A program made the position numbers and the translations under genes. A DNA stretch of 64,000 nucleotides from an uncultured Aquimarina sp. (GTDB lineage Bacteria > Bacteroidota > Bacteroidia > Flavobacteriales > Flavobacteriaceae): NCBI RefSeq assembly GCF_947496855.1, contig NZ_CANMED010000003.1, positions 124,001 to 188,000 on the forward strand. Reading direction: 5' to 3'. Shown piece after piece: positions 8,409 to 16,685 of the stretch (its first letter is position 1; every line of letters begins with the position of its first letter). A model generated the notes under the pieces. It saw only the letters and a list, made by a program, of their open reading frames with translations, ran no database searches and was not told the DNA's origin.

Positions 8409-8441
8409 TTTAATAATGTTTATTTTGTATTAGTAAAAGTT

Positions 8442-9485
8442 TTACTTTATAGCTATTACAGCACTTGTATTTCCAGTCAAATGCATCGTAGAAACTTGTA
8501 AAAACCCTATTTCACTCGCCCAGACATTGAAGTCAGCTGCGGTAAAATCAAAGCCTTCAGGTGTTTCCATTAACATTTGTAACGACATCATTAGACCAAA
8601 TGCATTTGTTCTTCTATTATCATCAATGATATTTTCAATTACAATTAATGCTCCTCCATTTGGTAAAGCATCATAGGCCTTTTTGATAAGCATTTTCTTG
8701 TCTTCTAATCCCCAGTTATGAAGAATGTTCCCCATTGTAATAACATCAGATTTTGGTAATTCGTCTTTAAAAAAATCCCCTGGTTGAAATGATACGCTAT
8801 CGCTTAATTCATTAGATAAAATATTTTCTTTTGCAAGAATTTCCAATGGTGGTAAGTCAAAGGTGATGGTTTTCATATGACTATTATTTCGAGCTACTTG
8901 TATGGCTAGGTGCCCAGAAGAACCTCCTATATCACAAAGTGTTTTGTAATTTGAAAAATCAAATTTTTGGGATAACATCTTAAAATTGGAACTTTGAAGA
9001 CCTTCCATAGCTTTTAAAAATTCTTTCAATTTTTGTTGGTCAGCATATATATCTTCAAAAATTGGAGCTCCTCCATTTTTTAACTCATTCTGTGGTGCGC
9101 CTGTTTTTAATCCTTCTTCTAATGAGTTCCAAAAGCCATATAACCTATTATTTGATAGTTCAAGCATACCACCAACATAGCTCGGCTTCTCTTTGTCAAG
9201 AAATAGATTGGTCTCCTCGGTATTGGCGTATACAGCAGATGCTTTTATTCCTGTTCTTTTTAAGAAATTTAGGGCAACTAAAGCATCCAAAAAATCATAA
9301 AGACCTCTCTGATGTAAACCTAATTTTTCCTTAATACCCTGTCCGGATAATTCTTCTTTCGCTAAAAGGGTAAATAAACTCATATTAACTGCTGATAGCA
9401 ATATTTTTGAAGCCCAAAATCCTAATCCAACTTGCATGATTTTAGAAGGATCTAATTGCTTTTTACTTACCGTTTTACTTTCCAT
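8442..9485 (-). CDS. O-methyltransferase family 2-like protein, 347 aa
   Basis: SAM-dependent methyltransferase of the PF00891 type (plant caffeate/acetylserotonin O-methyltransferase-like). An N-terminal winged-helix dimerisation region (15-110) precedes the Rossmann core with DIGGSSGHLAIQVA (the SAM-binding glycine motif, about 185-198), FDLPPLEILAKE and VITMGNILHNWGLEDKKMLIKKAYDALPNGGALIVIE. The acceptor substrate is unknown. The length is usual for the family. It is a single-gene cassette: B7 follows it and the half-element B8 precedes it. Confidence 0.85.
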   Translation of the reverse strand: MESKTVSKKQLDPSKIMQVGLGFWASKILLSAVNMSLFTLLAKEELSGQGIKEKLGLHQRGLYDFLDALVALNFLKRTGIKASAVYANTEETNLFLDKEKPSYVGGMLELSNNRLYGFWNSLEEGLKTGAPQNELKNGGAPIFEDIYADQQKLKEFLKAMEGLQSSNFKMLSQKFDFSNYKTLCDIGGSSGHLAIQVARNNSHMKTITFDLPPLEILAKENILSNELSDSVSFQPGDFFKDELPKSDVITMGNILHNWGLEDKKMLIKKAYDALPNGGALIVIENIIDDNRRTNAFGLMMSLQMLMETPEGFDFTAADFNVWASEIGFLQVSTMHLTGNTSAVIAIK

Positions 9486-9511
9486 AATAATTATTTGTTT
9501 TCTTAATTTTT

Positions 9512-9605
9512 GATAACGGCTAGGCTATGGTTAGTACGGGAATTAAAATTACTGAATTTCTGATTAAGCACTTAGCCAAATCTTTTTATTTTGTTTTATC
9601 TTTTC
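9512..9605 (-). repeat. attC-like element B8, left half only
   Basis: From GATAACGGCTAGGCTATGGTTAGTACGGG to TTATTTTGTTTTATCTTTT the sequence is nearly identical to the left half of B13 (20754-20850). Identity stops at 9605, where class-A copy A2 begins. The missing right half is found at 15506-15550 (B9), so B8 and B9 appear to be one attC split by about 5.9 kb. Confidence 0.65.
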
Positions 9606-9720
9606 CTCGCCGCCGCTAGTTTGCAACTAGTGTGCAACACAAACCTATGTTAGACAATATAGCAAAACAACCATAATACACAAAAGTTTATGGTTGTTAT
9701 ATATTCTTACAGTTTTCTGA
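9606..9720. repeat. Class-A MITE/BIME-like repeat, copy A2
   Basis: Left terminal palindrome CGCCGCTAGTTTGCAACTAG, then CACAAACCTATGTTAGACAA, then the AACAACCATAA...TTATGGTTGTT stem-loop and TATATATTCTTAC. The right terminal repeat is missing. Its left edge coincides exactly with the break in attC B8. Confidence 0.7.
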
Positions 9721-9748
9721 GTATAAAGGGTCTTTACACCCGACAAAA

Positions 9749-9774
9749 AAATCCAAGTCAACTAACTTGGATTT
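9749..9774 (-). terminator. Rho-independent terminator of the porin gene
   Basis: AAATCCAAGT (9749-9758) pairs perfectly with ACTTGGATTT (9765-9774) around a 6-base loop. On the minus strand the stem is followed by a T-rich run, and it lies 23 bases past the stop of the outer-membrane barrel gene. Confidence 0.8.
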
Positions 9775-9796
9775 TTCTTTACGGTATTATCAAGTT

Positions 9797-10360
9797 TCAG
9801 AAAATAAAATAACCAATTGATAACTGAAATACTCCATTTTTATTTTTATCTGAAATACCATCTATATTATTGATATCAGTTAGTCCAAGATTATATCTTG
9901 CGCTAAAATAGAGCCCGTTATCAAGTTTATAACCTAAACCAAAATTCACTCCAAAATCTGTTGTTTTAAATAGATCTTTATTCGTATTGGTACCTCCTTT
10001 AGTAGAAAGTAAAAAGCCTATTTGAGGTCCTGCTTCTAGACTCAATCCTTTAGTCATATAATATTTTAGCATTAATGGAACATTCAAATAGTTGAGTGCT
10101 GTAATACCTTCAGAATCAAAATCTGAACCATATCCTTGTCCGGAATACATTAATTCTGGTTGAAAAGAAAATTTGTCTGAAATTTTAACTTCAGCCATAA
10201 CTCCCAGATTAAAATCTGTTGTCCAGCCGATTTCAGAGTTGTTCTCTCCTGTAAGTGTTGCGAAATTAAGACCTCCTTTTACTCCTAAGTTAAAGTCTTG
10301 TGCATTCATATTCAATAATCCTAAAACTGTTATAATAGTTATTAATACTACTTTTTTCAT
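9797..10360 (-). CDS. Outer-membrane beta-barrel protein (PorT-like porin family)
   Basis: I choose the ATG at 10360 (MKKVVLITIITVLGLLNMNAQ) because it gives a clean signal peptide; an ATG 51 bases upstream adds a non-signal extension. The mature part has the usual eight-strand barrel pattern (FNLGVKGGLNFATLTG, FQPELMYSGQGYG, LMLKYYMTKGLSLEAGPQIGFLLS, DFGVNFGLGYKL, YFSARYNLGLTDI) ending in the aromatic FIF. Typical of small outer-membrane barrels of unknown role in Bacteroidota. It has its own terminator, so it is probably monocistronic. No intact attC lies next to it; it belongs to the segment inserted between B8 and B9. Confidence 0.85.
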   Translation of the reverse strand: MKKVVLITIITVLGLLNMNAQDFNLGVKGGLNFATLTGENNSEIGWTTDFNLGVMAEVKISDKFSFQPELMYSGQGYGSDFDSEGITALNYLNVPLMLKYYMTKGLSLEAGPQIGFLLSTKGGTNTNKDLFKTTDFGVNFGLGYKLDNGLYFSARYNLGLTDINNIDGISDKNKNGVFQLSIGYFIF

Positions 10361-10492
10361 AAATTTATGTTTTTTATTTATTCGTGTAAAAGTAGATTCA
10401 AAAGAAAACAAAAAGTTAATTTTGAGATTAGAGAAGTATTAAAACAAAGGAATTCTACGAATTAGGACGTTTTTTAAGCTTTCTAAAGGCAC

Positions 10493-10634
10493 TCGCTGCC
10501 GCTAGTTTGTAACTAGTGTGCACCACAAGCCTATGTTAGACACCATAAAAAACAATTATAATATACAAAGATTTATGGCTGTTATATATATTTTATAACT
10601 CATACTCGCGACTAGTCACAGAATAGCGGTAGCG
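10493..10634. repeat. Class-A MITE/BIME-like repeat, copy A3 (complete)
   Basis: The most complete copy: left CGCTGCCGCTAGTTTGTAAC and right GACTAGTCACAGAATAGCGG form terminal inverted repeats of about 28 bases at roughly 70% identity. The conserved CACCACAAGCCTATGTTAGACA and a stem-loop core lie between them. It ends 14 bases before the left end of the IS3 element. Confidence 0.75.
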
Positions 10635-10688
10635 TGGAATAAATAGCTTGTCTTGTCCTGAAATAGGTTTACACAAAAGTGTAACAAG

Positions 10689-11066
10689 ATGGAAAGATAT
10701 TCAAAGACATCATCATCGAAATGGCAGTCTAGATACAGTGAAGAATTTAAGCGATTTGTTTGTAATGAGTTTTTAACGGGTACAGTTACTCGAAGAGAAA
10801 TCGAAACCAAATATAATATTGGTAATTCTCGTATTACTTATTGGTTAAGAGAGTTTGGATATGATTATTCAAAACCTAGTATTGTACCTTTGCAAATAAT
10901 GACAAATCAATCAAAATCATCATCTCCCCAAGATGAAGCATCTTTATCACAACTAAAAAAAGAACTTCATGAAGCTAAACTATTAGCTGAAGCTTATCGT
11001 AAAATGATTGAGGTAGCTGAGCATGAATTTAAAATCAAGATTGTAAAAAAGTCCAATACCAAGTAA
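10689..11066 (+). CDS. IS3-family transposase OrfA, 125 aa
   Basis: Helix-turn-helix DNA-binding protein of the IS3 OrfA type (YSEEFKRFVCNEFLTGTVTRREIETKYNIGNSRITYWLREFG), followed by a leucine-rich coiled coil (about 80-115) for multimerisation. In phase near its 3' end lies the heptamer A AAA AAG (11045-11051). Slipping back one base there joins the frame to orfB, which stays open upstream of its ATG (KKVQYQVIQEM), so an OrfAB fusion transposase is expected. Confidence 0.9.
   Translation: MERYSKTSSSKWQSRYSEEFKRFVCNEFLTGTVTRREIETKYNIGNSRITYWLREFGYDYSKPSIVPLQIMTNQSKSSSPQDEASLSQLKKELHEAKLLAEAYRKMIEVAEHEFKIKIVKKSNTK
11045..11051 (+). promoter_or_regulatory. Programmed -1 frameshift heptamer A AAA AAG
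   Basis: The seven bases are in the X XXY YYZ phase relative to orfA (codons GTA AAA AAG). After a -1 slip the reading continues AAA AAA GTC CAA TAC into the orfB frame with no stop. This is the standard mechanism of IS3-family elements. No downstream stimulatory structure was modelled. Confidence 0.75.
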
Positions 11067-11074
11067 TCCAAGAG

Positions 11075-11986
11075 ATGAAAACCCTTTATCCAAAGGTAAG
11101 TTTAGGCAGTTTTTGCCGATTACTTGGTGTTACTCGCCAAGCATATTATCAACATTTTTGGTATCGAGAGCAACTTGCTTTTGAAGATGAATTAATTGTT
11201 TGTGAGGTATTAAAAATCAGAAAAAATCATCGACATATGGGAGGAAGAAAATTATATGAACTTTTGCAACCATTTCTATTAGAACATCAAATAAAAATGG
11301 GAAGAGACCGGTTATTTGATGTTTTATCAGCTAATAATTTGTTAGTTAGAAGAAAAAAGAAGCAAACTATAACTACAAACTCATTCCATAGGTTTAAGAA
11401 GTATTCTAATCTTATCAGAGAATTCATTCCTAAAAGTCCTAATCAATTATGGGTGAGTGATATTACTTATTGGAGAATAGAAACAGGTTTTGTGTATATC
11501 AGTTTTATCACAGATGCTTTTTCCAGAAAAATAGTAGGATATCATTTAGCGGATAGTTTACAAACTTCTGAAACTGTTCAAGCATTAAAAATGGCAATAG
11601 TAAACCTACCAAAACCCTCGGATAATGATATACAACTAATACATCATTCTGATAGAGGAACACAATACTGTAGTAATGAATACGTCAAATTATTACAAGA
11701 TAATAAGATAAACATTAGTATGACGGAAAACGGAGATCCTTTAGAAAATGCAATAGCCGAAAGAGTAAATGGTATTATAAAAGAAGAATATTTAAATGAT
11801 TATCAACCAAAGAATCTAAAAGAAGCTAAAGAATTATTAGATGCGGTTGTTAAACTATATAACAATCAAAGACCACATATGAGTATAGGAAATCTTACTC
11901 CAAGTCAAGTGCATCAAAATAATATAAAAACAGAAAAAATATGGAAGAATTATTATACAAAAAGTCCTATCATTGTAAACCAATAA
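11075..11986 (+). CDS. IS3-family transposase OrfB (DDE integrase), 303 aa
   Basis: Retroviral-type integrase core. An HTH_21-like N-domain (LKIRKNHRHMGGRKLYELL) precedes the DDE catalytic triad: the first Asp in LWVSDITYW, the second in HHSDRGTQYCS and Glu in NAIAERVNG, followed by the K/R-rich C-terminus (YNNQRPHMSIGNLTPSQVH). The length is full and the reading frame undamaged. Expressed mainly as the OrfAB frameshift product. Confidence 0.93.
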   Translation: MKTLYPKVSLGSFCRLLGVTRQAYYQHFWYREQLAFEDELIVCEVLKIRKNHRHMGGRKLYELLQPFLLEHQIKMGRDRLFDVLSANNLLVRRKKKQTITTNSFHRFKKYSNLIREFIPKSPNQLWVSDITYWRIETGFVYISFITDAFSRKIVGYHLADSLQTSETVQALKMAIVNLPKPSDNDIQLIHHSDRGTQYCSNEYVKLLQDNKINISMTENGDPLENAIAERVNGIIKEEYLNDYQPKNLKEAKELLDAVVKLYNNQRPHMSIGNLTPSQVHQNNIKTEKIWKNYYTKSPIIVNQ

Positions 11987-12093
11987 TAGGACTAAGAATA
12001 AGTTGTAAAACTATTTTAGGATTAATGTAAAATATGTAAACTTTTTTTAGGACGAGACAGCTACGAAGTTGCAAACTTCGCAGCGCGGGACTT

Positions 12094-12975
12094 TTAGATG
12101 TTTATTTCAACCTCCAATTGTCTATTTAATATTCCTTTTCCACCAGCCATTAAATCCTTTATTTCGCCTTTATCGATTCGTAGATTAACAATAATCAAGC
12201 TAGGTGAAGACGGTTTCATATACTTACCTTGTTGAATATGAAAAGTACTTTTTTTAATTTTTAAAATATCAAATAAATAACACCCAAGTGGTCCTGCGGC
12301 CATTCCTGTGCCTGACTCTTCTAATATCCCATAATGAGGACCAAACATCCTCGAAGTAGCGTCATATTCTGTATTAGTAGAAAATACATAGTAGCCAATT
12401 ACATCGAATTCATCACTAACTTCGCTTATCAAGTTAAAATCAGGAATTATATTCTTTAAAATTTCATTGCTTTTAACAGGAACGAGTATAAATGAATTTC
12501 CTGTGTTTACTAATTGAATCGGTGTATTTGGTATAAGGTCCGTTTTTTTTAATCCTAATGATTTCAAAATTACATTTTCTTTGTGGCTTACGTCAACATA
12601 TTTTGGTGCTAATTGTTCCATAAATGCCAGATCCCCGATTATTTCTATTTTTCGTTTTCCATCTATGGTTTCTTTTGAAGAACTATCATTCTTTAGAGCA
12701 CCTATTTGTTTTAAATAAGAAAATGTAGCTACTGTAGCATGTCCGCAATGTGCTATTTGTTTGTTTGGAGTAAAGAAATCTAATTTAAAGTCTTCAGTTT
12801 TAGATTTTGAAACAAAAGCCGTTTCTGATAAACCTACTTCTTTAGAAATCTCAAGTTTGTTTTTATCAGATAAGTCATCCGCATTTAAAACGACACCTGC
12901 TGGATTACCTCCTTTACCGTTTTCTGCAAAAGCGTTAAGAATTTGTACTGTAATTGTTTTTTTTGAAGTGTCCAT
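12094..12975 (-). CDS. PhzF-family isomerase/epimerase-like protein, 293 aa
   Basis: Diaminopimelate-epimerase-fold protein of the PhzF family. Visible hallmarks are FAENGKGGNPAGVVL near the N-terminus, GLSETAFV containing the catalytic Glu (about residues 48-55), AHCGHATVATFSYL and the C-terminal-domain motif MFGPHYGILEESGTGMAAGPLGCYL. True PhzF acts in phenazine synthesis, but most family members, including this one, lie outside any phenazine locus and have unknown substrates. It lies 61 bases downstream of the SigZ-like gene, probably co-transcribed. The IS3 element ends 35 bases from its stop. Confidence 0.85.
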   Translation of the reverse strand: MDTSKKTITVQILNAFAENGKGGNPAGVVLNADDLSDKNKLEISKEVGLSETAFVSKSKTEDFKLDFFTPNKQIAHCGHATVATFSYLKQIGALKNDSSSKETIDGKRKIEIIGDLAFMEQLAPKYVDVSHKENVILKSLGLKKTDLIPNTPIQLVNTGNSFILVPVKSNEILKNIIPDFNLISEVSDEFDVIGYYVFSTNTEYDATSRMFGPHYGILEESGTGMAAGPLGCYLFDILKIKKSTFHIQQGKYMKPSSPSLIIVNLRIDKGEIKDLMAGGKGILNRQLEVEINI

Positions 12976-13036
12976 TTTTATTTTTTTTAGGTTATATAAG
13001 ATGGACGTTATTAGTTATAAAAAGACGTAGTTAATT

Positions 13037-13567
13037 TTAATTATTTTCAAAATCTAGTAATTTACCTGTTTTATCCGATTCTACGTTTGGACAATCTAAA
13101 ATGTTTTCTTTTAAAATTTCTTTAGCTTTTTGAACTCTTGATTTTGTTCCAGAGTATGAGATTTTTAAATATTCTGCTAGTTCTTTTTGAGAATAGTTTT
13201 TAAAGGAAGTTAAAATAATTGCTTCTTTATGTTGGGTAGAAAGGTTTTCTATTTTTTGATTGATACAGCTTGTTAGATTTGAGTAACTAAAATTATTAGC
13301 ATCTGTTTCTGGAATATCTAAATCATGTATTGATATATTATTGTCTTTTACTTTTCGAAAATAGTCAATAATGCTATTTCTTGTAATTTGGTAAACCCAA
13401 GATGTGAGTTTAGAAGTATGTTTTAGCTGATGAATTTTAGTTTGAATTTTTAAGAAAACCTCTTGATGAATATCTTTTGATATTTGTTCATCTTTTACTT
13501 TTCCTAAAATGAACTTATAAAGTTCTTCACTTAGGTCAATCCAAATAGTCTTAATTTCAGTTTTCAC
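13037..13567 (-). CDS. SigZ-like RNA polymerase sigma factor, 176 aa
   Basis: Small sigma-70 family factor. Region 2 (LGKVKDEQISKDIHQEVFLKIQTKIHQLKHTSKLTSWVYQITRNSIIDYFRK, split here only for description) contacts the -10 element, and region 4 (LSTQHKEAIILTSFKNYSQKELAEYLKISYSGTKSRVQKAKEIL, likewise) is the helix-turn-helix. The layout matches Bacillus SigZ and its Bacteroidota relatives. No anti-sigma gene is adjacent. The PhzF gene follows it and may be its target. A class-A repeat lies 61 bases upstream. Confidence 0.8.
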   Translation of the reverse strand: MKTEIKTIWIDLSEELYKFILGKVKDEQISKDIHQEVFLKIQTKIHQLKHTSKLTSWVYQITRNSIIDYFRKVKDNNISIHDLDIPETDANNFSYSNLTSCINQKIENLSTQHKEAIILTSFKNYSQKELAEYLKISYSGTKSRVQKAKEILKENILDCPNVESDKTGKLLDFENN

Positions 13568-13627
13568 AATTTTAGTTTTCTTTTTGAAGTGTTTAGCATT
13601 TACTTTTAAGGCCTTTTTTTACTGACT

Positions 13628-13767
13628 CTCGCTGACGTTAGTTTGCAACTAGTGTGCATCACAAACCTATGTATGGCATAAAAAACAACTATAAGATACA
13701 AAAACTTATAATTGTTATATATATTTTCTTACTCTTAGTCGCGACTACTCACAGACTAGCTGTATCC
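13628..13767. repeat. Class-A MITE/BIME-like repeat, copy A4
   Basis: CGCTGACGTTAGTTTGCAAC at the left, AACAACTATAAG...CTTATAATTGTT as the core stem-loop, and GCGACTACTCACAGACTAGC at the right. It is almost complete and lies between the sigma factor and the endonuclease/phosphatase gene. Confidence 0.7.
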
Positions 13768-13799
13768 AAGGGCTGTAAACAATCCTATTGACCACTAAT

Positions 13800-14717
13800 T
13801 CATCTTGTAATAGGCTGATAAGAGCCAATTAACAATGCATGATCTGAAGTGTTATAATATACTTTTTTTAGTGAAATAGGTGTGTTATTTTTACTACTCC
13901 AGATTTGATCTATTTCTAATAATGGAATGCCATAGGGCCAGGTTGCTGTAAATCCATTAGCTACATCACGAAAACTAAGTAAATCTTGTCTAAACTGGTT
14001 AAAATAAATACTCTCATAAGGAGTATTAAAATCTCCCATAATAAAAGAACAATTATTCTCTTTTGCTAATCTATAAACCATATCTAATGATGATGTTCTA
14101 TTATCAAAAGGAACTGCATTAATATCTGCAATAAGTATTGAATTTTTTTGATTTTTTATATTAAAATCAATTACGTTAAATTTATAAAAATCTGATTCAC
14201 AATGATACCTTATTACATCTATTTTACCTTTTACAATAGCCAACATACCTCCATCTAATTTTTGAATTTGATAGTTTGGAAATTTATTTCTGAATTCTTT
14301 TAAATGTTCATTTGTAATAGCATCTGCTTCGACCAATCCAACAAATTCCGGAGATACATTCTCTATCTCTCTCATAATAATTTTAAAGGGAGTATCTCCA
14401 TTTCTGCCAATATTCCAAAATAATACTGTATTATATACATCTGTAGACTTCTCAATTGATGTTGTCTTATAATAGTAAACTCTCCAATAAAGCAATAAAC
14501 TCAAAAAACACATTATCAATACATAAAACGCCTTTTTTTTCTTAAAAAACAAAATACTCATAACTAAACTACCAATAATTAGTAGCAATGGAGCACTTAC
14601 ATAAAATAATATATTAATAGGATACATAATATCTTTAATTGTAAAGTGTATTAATACTTCTATACCATAAATTATAAGTAATAATCTTTTTGAAAAATAA
14701 ATAAAATGTCTTTTCAA
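13800..14717 (-). CDS. Endonuclease/exonuclease/phosphatase-fold membrane protein, 305 aa
   Basis: Three N-terminal hydrophobic segments (about 8-28, 33-56 and 62-82) anchor a C-terminal EEP domain. Core motifs are VLFWNIGRNGD, EFVGLVEADA (metal-binding Glu), FIMGDFNTPYES (catalytic GDFN), LLEIDQIWSS and NTSDHALLIG (catalytic His). The family includes DNase I, sphingomyelinase and inositol phosphatases. Membrane attachment and an outward-facing catalytic domain are inferred. The substrate is unknown. It lies inside the segment that splits attC B8/B9. Confidence 0.8.
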   Translation of the reverse strand: MKRHFIYFSKRLLLIIYGIEVLIHFTIKDIMYPINILFYVSAPLLLIIGSLVMSILFFKKKKAFYVLIMCFLSLLLYWRVYYYKTTSIEKSTDVYNTVLFWNIGRNGDTPFKIIMREIENVSPEFVGLVEADAITNEHLKEFRNKFPNYQIQKLDGGMLAIVKGKIDVIRYHCESDFYKFNVIDFNIKNQKNSILIADINAVPFDNRTSSLDMVYRLAKENNCSFIMGDFNTPYESIYFNQFRQDLLSFRDVANGFTATWPYGIPLLEIDQIWSSKNNTPISLKKVYYNTSDHALLIGSYQPITR

Positions 14718-14751
14718 TCTTTTTAGTTTTTTTAAATGATCAAACTTGGAG

Positions 14752-14917
14752 TAATACCATTTCTAACATTATTTTAGGCTAATAATTCAATTCTTTTTCT
14801 ACTATTTCTTCATTAGAAAATTAAACCGTAGCTATGGCTATGCTTGAATTTTATAACTTAAACTAGCGAAAAATATTTCAAATTATTTTAGCCTAAAATA
14901 AAAATAGAATTGGTATA
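14752..14917. repeat. MITE-like element with 30-bp terminal inverted repeats
   Basis: The left end TAATACCATTTCTAACATT plus TTTTAGGCTAA mirrors the right end TTAGCCTAAAAT plus AATAGAATTGGTATA, giving terminal inverted repeats of about 30 bases around a 105-base non-coding centre (166 bp in total). It has no reading frame. A shorter relative of the end sequence (TTATACCATTTC...TGGTATTAT) occurs at about 18853-18890. Confidence 0.65.
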
Positions 14918-15021
14918 AGATTTCTTTTACCGCTGATTGATATGATCTAGGATTATTCGCCTTTTTATTTTTTTAAGTCTTTCTTGGATCTGGGAATGGG
15001 GTGAGAAAATATTCCAAGAAT

Positions 15022-15166
15022 CTCAAGCAGCTGTTAATGTTCACCACAAACCTATATTAGATAACACAAAAAAACAACCATAACACACAAAAATTAATGG
15101 CCGTTATATATTTTCTTACGCTTACTGCCATTCATAATCGCCACTAGTCACCGTTTAGCGATAGGG
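15022..15166. repeat. Class-A MITE/BIME-like repeat, copy A5 (diverged left end)
   Basis: CACCACAAACCTATATTAGATAAC, then AACAACCATAACACAC...AATGGCCGTTATATA, then ATCGCCACTAGTCACCGTTTAGCGATAGGG. The left palindrome is degraded, while the right terminal repeat is well kept. Confidence 0.65.
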
Positions 15167-15493
15167 TGATCTGATGAGACTAGAAGTTAATACGTAACCT
15201 ACAAATGATCTCGATACCCTCCAGAGGCGGGCAGTCTATTTTTCTTCTGTCATCTCGAGCGGAATCGAGAGAACATTCCAGAAAAACACTTGATCTGACG
15301 GGCGTATTCAAAATTAGATCGATACCTCTATCGTCTCATCGAGTGTTTTTTTGTTTAGCGATAGCGGTACAAAAAATGTACTTCGACAAACTCAGCAGAA
15401 CTATCGAGATGCAGTACAAAACCAAAAGTCAATAGGTGACATGAAAATTTCTTAAGGTGGGACAATCTTTGACGGCACCCGTTACAAACGAGC

Positions 15494-15553
15494 GCTAGCT
15501 GGTGAATTAAGCACCAAAACCCGTATTAATTATAGCCATTGTTAGCAGTAGTA
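15494..15553 (-). repeat. attC-like element B9, right half only
   Basis: ATTAAGCACCAAAACCCGTATTAATTATAGCCATTGTTAGCAG matches the right half of B13 (20905-20940). GTTAGCAGTA (15541-15550), just after the 212-aa gene, complements TACTGCTAAT (16203-16212) before it at 9 of 10 positions. The matching left half is B8 at 9512-9605. Confidence 0.65.
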
Positions 15554-15554
15554 T

Positions 15555-16193
15555 TTATTCCATTTTATAATCGGGAAATTTCATTTTTATTAGCTTACCA
15601 AAATCATTTTCAATTAATCGTTGTTTAGCATCATCTGTTAATTTTTTCAAGAAAGAATCAATTTCTTTAATGTCATTAATTCTACTAGTCCAAATGTTAA
15701 CTCTACTTTCGATAAAGTTTATTAATTTTTCAAAATCACTTTCCGTTACTCCGTAAACGTTTACATTTTTATTATAAACCAATTCGGGAGTACGTTTATA
15801 TTCGTCAACTCTTTTTATTTTTCCACCAAAAGCATTTATTATCATTTTACTTCCGTCAGGTTCATTGTCTAAACGCTCTGTGAATAAATCAATAAACGAT
15901 AAAATATATCCTTTAGATTTTAGATTATTGATTAACTCTATAGAAGATATATAAGGTAGTATTTCCAAATTCACAAAATCTCCAGGAGTATTACTGCCGC
16001 TAGACCAAAACGCAATTTCTATTTTTAAGTCACTATTTTTAAATGTTATTTTAGGTCTTGAACGAGCATATTTCCAACCTTTTTGAGTATAATAAATTCC
16101 TATTTCATCACATACAGCTTGAAATATTTCTTTACAAGGAGTGTGTTCGTTGTAATTTATTAAAATACTATCTTCTTTAAATTTCCAGTTCAT
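15555..16193 (-). CDS. Hypothetical cytoplasmic protein, 212 aa
   Basis: No signal peptide. The middle region (GWKYARSRPKITFKNSDLKIEIAFWSSGSNTPGDFVNLEI, given in part) recalls DUF4304-like proteins, in which an alpha/beta domain of unknown function carries a similar basic strand followed by a hydrophobic one; I would not assign the family firmly. The C-terminus is helical. The gene starts MNWKFKEDS at 16193 and is a single-gene cassette with complementary boxes at 15541-15550 and 16203-16212. Its attC is the one apparently split by the 5.9-kb insert. Confidence 0.6.
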   Translation of the reverse strand: MNWKFKEDSILINYNEHTPCKEIFQAVCDEIGIYYTQKGWKYARSRPKITFKNSDLKIEIAFWSSGSNTPGDFVNLEILPYISSIELINNLKSKGYILSFIDLFTERLDNEPDGSKMIINAFGGKIKRVDEYKRTPELVYNKNVNVYGVTESDFEKLINFIESRVNIWTSRINDIKEIDSFLKKLTDDAKQRLIENDFGKLIKMKFPDYKME

Positions 16194-16202
16194 TTTTGTT
16201 AT

Positions 16203-16390
16203 TACTGCTAATGTTTAATATATGTGTCGTAGCTGTGGCAAATGTTACCTAACTGTCGACGTTTTCTGCGCATTGGTTGCTATTTTTTCTTTTTGCAAGC
16301 ATTGCGCCTTACCAAATATGCACAGACTATTGGATTCATCACTTAGCTGCTATGATCACATATATGTTGTTACCCAACGTTTTTATTTAG
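16203..16390 (-). repeat. attC-like inverted repeat B10 (complete)
   Basis: Arms ATATATGTGTCGTAGCTGTG and TCACTTAGCTGCTATGATCACATATAT pair with bulges, and an inner GCGCA / TGCGC pair lies in the middle. GTTACCCAAC (16369-16378), after the three-gene unit, is the perfect complement of GTTGGGTAAC (17468-17477) before it. Confidence 0.75.
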
Positions 16391-16394
16391 TTAT

Positions 16395-16679
16395 TTAATT
16401 TTTTCCAATATTTTCAAGTTCAATAATTAGTTCCGTCATCTCTAATTCATCCAATTCAGATTGACACCAATCAATAAAAATTTTAATAGGGTTAGGAGCA
16501 AGTTCGGGAATTATTTGAGTAACGTTTTCATTTGTTATATAATACCAAATACAACTAATATTACAATCAGGACAAATACCAGAATGATGATCCATTGTTG
16601 CAATTTCATTTTGAGTTTTACCACAATTTGCACAATTGATGTTTTTGTAAGTTCCTTTACTGAACCATTTCTTTTTCAT
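16395..16679 (-). CDS. Small zinc-ribbon protein, 94 aa
   Basis: Two CxxC knuckles (CANCGKT at about 16-22 and CPDCNIS at about 37-43) suggest a single zinc ribbon, followed by an acidic helical tail. Last gene of a compact three-gene unit: its start lies 6 bases after the HAD stop. No specific function can be assigned; a nucleic-acid-binding or chaperone-like role is possible for ribbons of this kind. Confidence 0.6.
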   Translation of the reverse strand: MKKKWFSKGTYKNINCANCGKTQNEIATMDHHSGICPDCNISCIWYYITNENVTQIIPELAPNPIKIFIDWCQSELDELEMTELIIELENIGKN

Positions 16680-16685
16680 TTTACT

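Larger units (their letters stand above)
10649..12059 (+). mobile_element. IS3-family insertion sequence, complete (1411 bp)
   Basis: Left end TGTCTTGTCCTGAAATAGG and right end (reverse complement) TGTCTCGTCCTAAAAAAAG form imperfect terminal inverted repeats of about 28 bp sharing GTTTACA. The flanks show a 3-bp direct repeat GCT on both sides (10646-10648 and 12060-12062), as expected for IS3 transposition. It carries orfA and orfB with a slippery site between them. Near-identical left-end sequence at 19.6-19.7 kb shows that the element has been active elsewhere in this region. Confidence 0.9.
14718..15554. other. Gene-free mosaic of repeats
   Basis: 837 bases with no supported gene. In order: a MITE-like inverted repeat (14752-14917), a spacer, class-A copy A5 (15022-15166), a patch rich in flavobacterial dispersed motifs (CATCTCGAGCGGAATCGAGAG at about 15251-15271, TACTTCGACAAACTCAGCAG near 15377), and the right half of an attC-like element (B9). 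It looks like a landing zone for small repeats. Confidence 0.6.
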
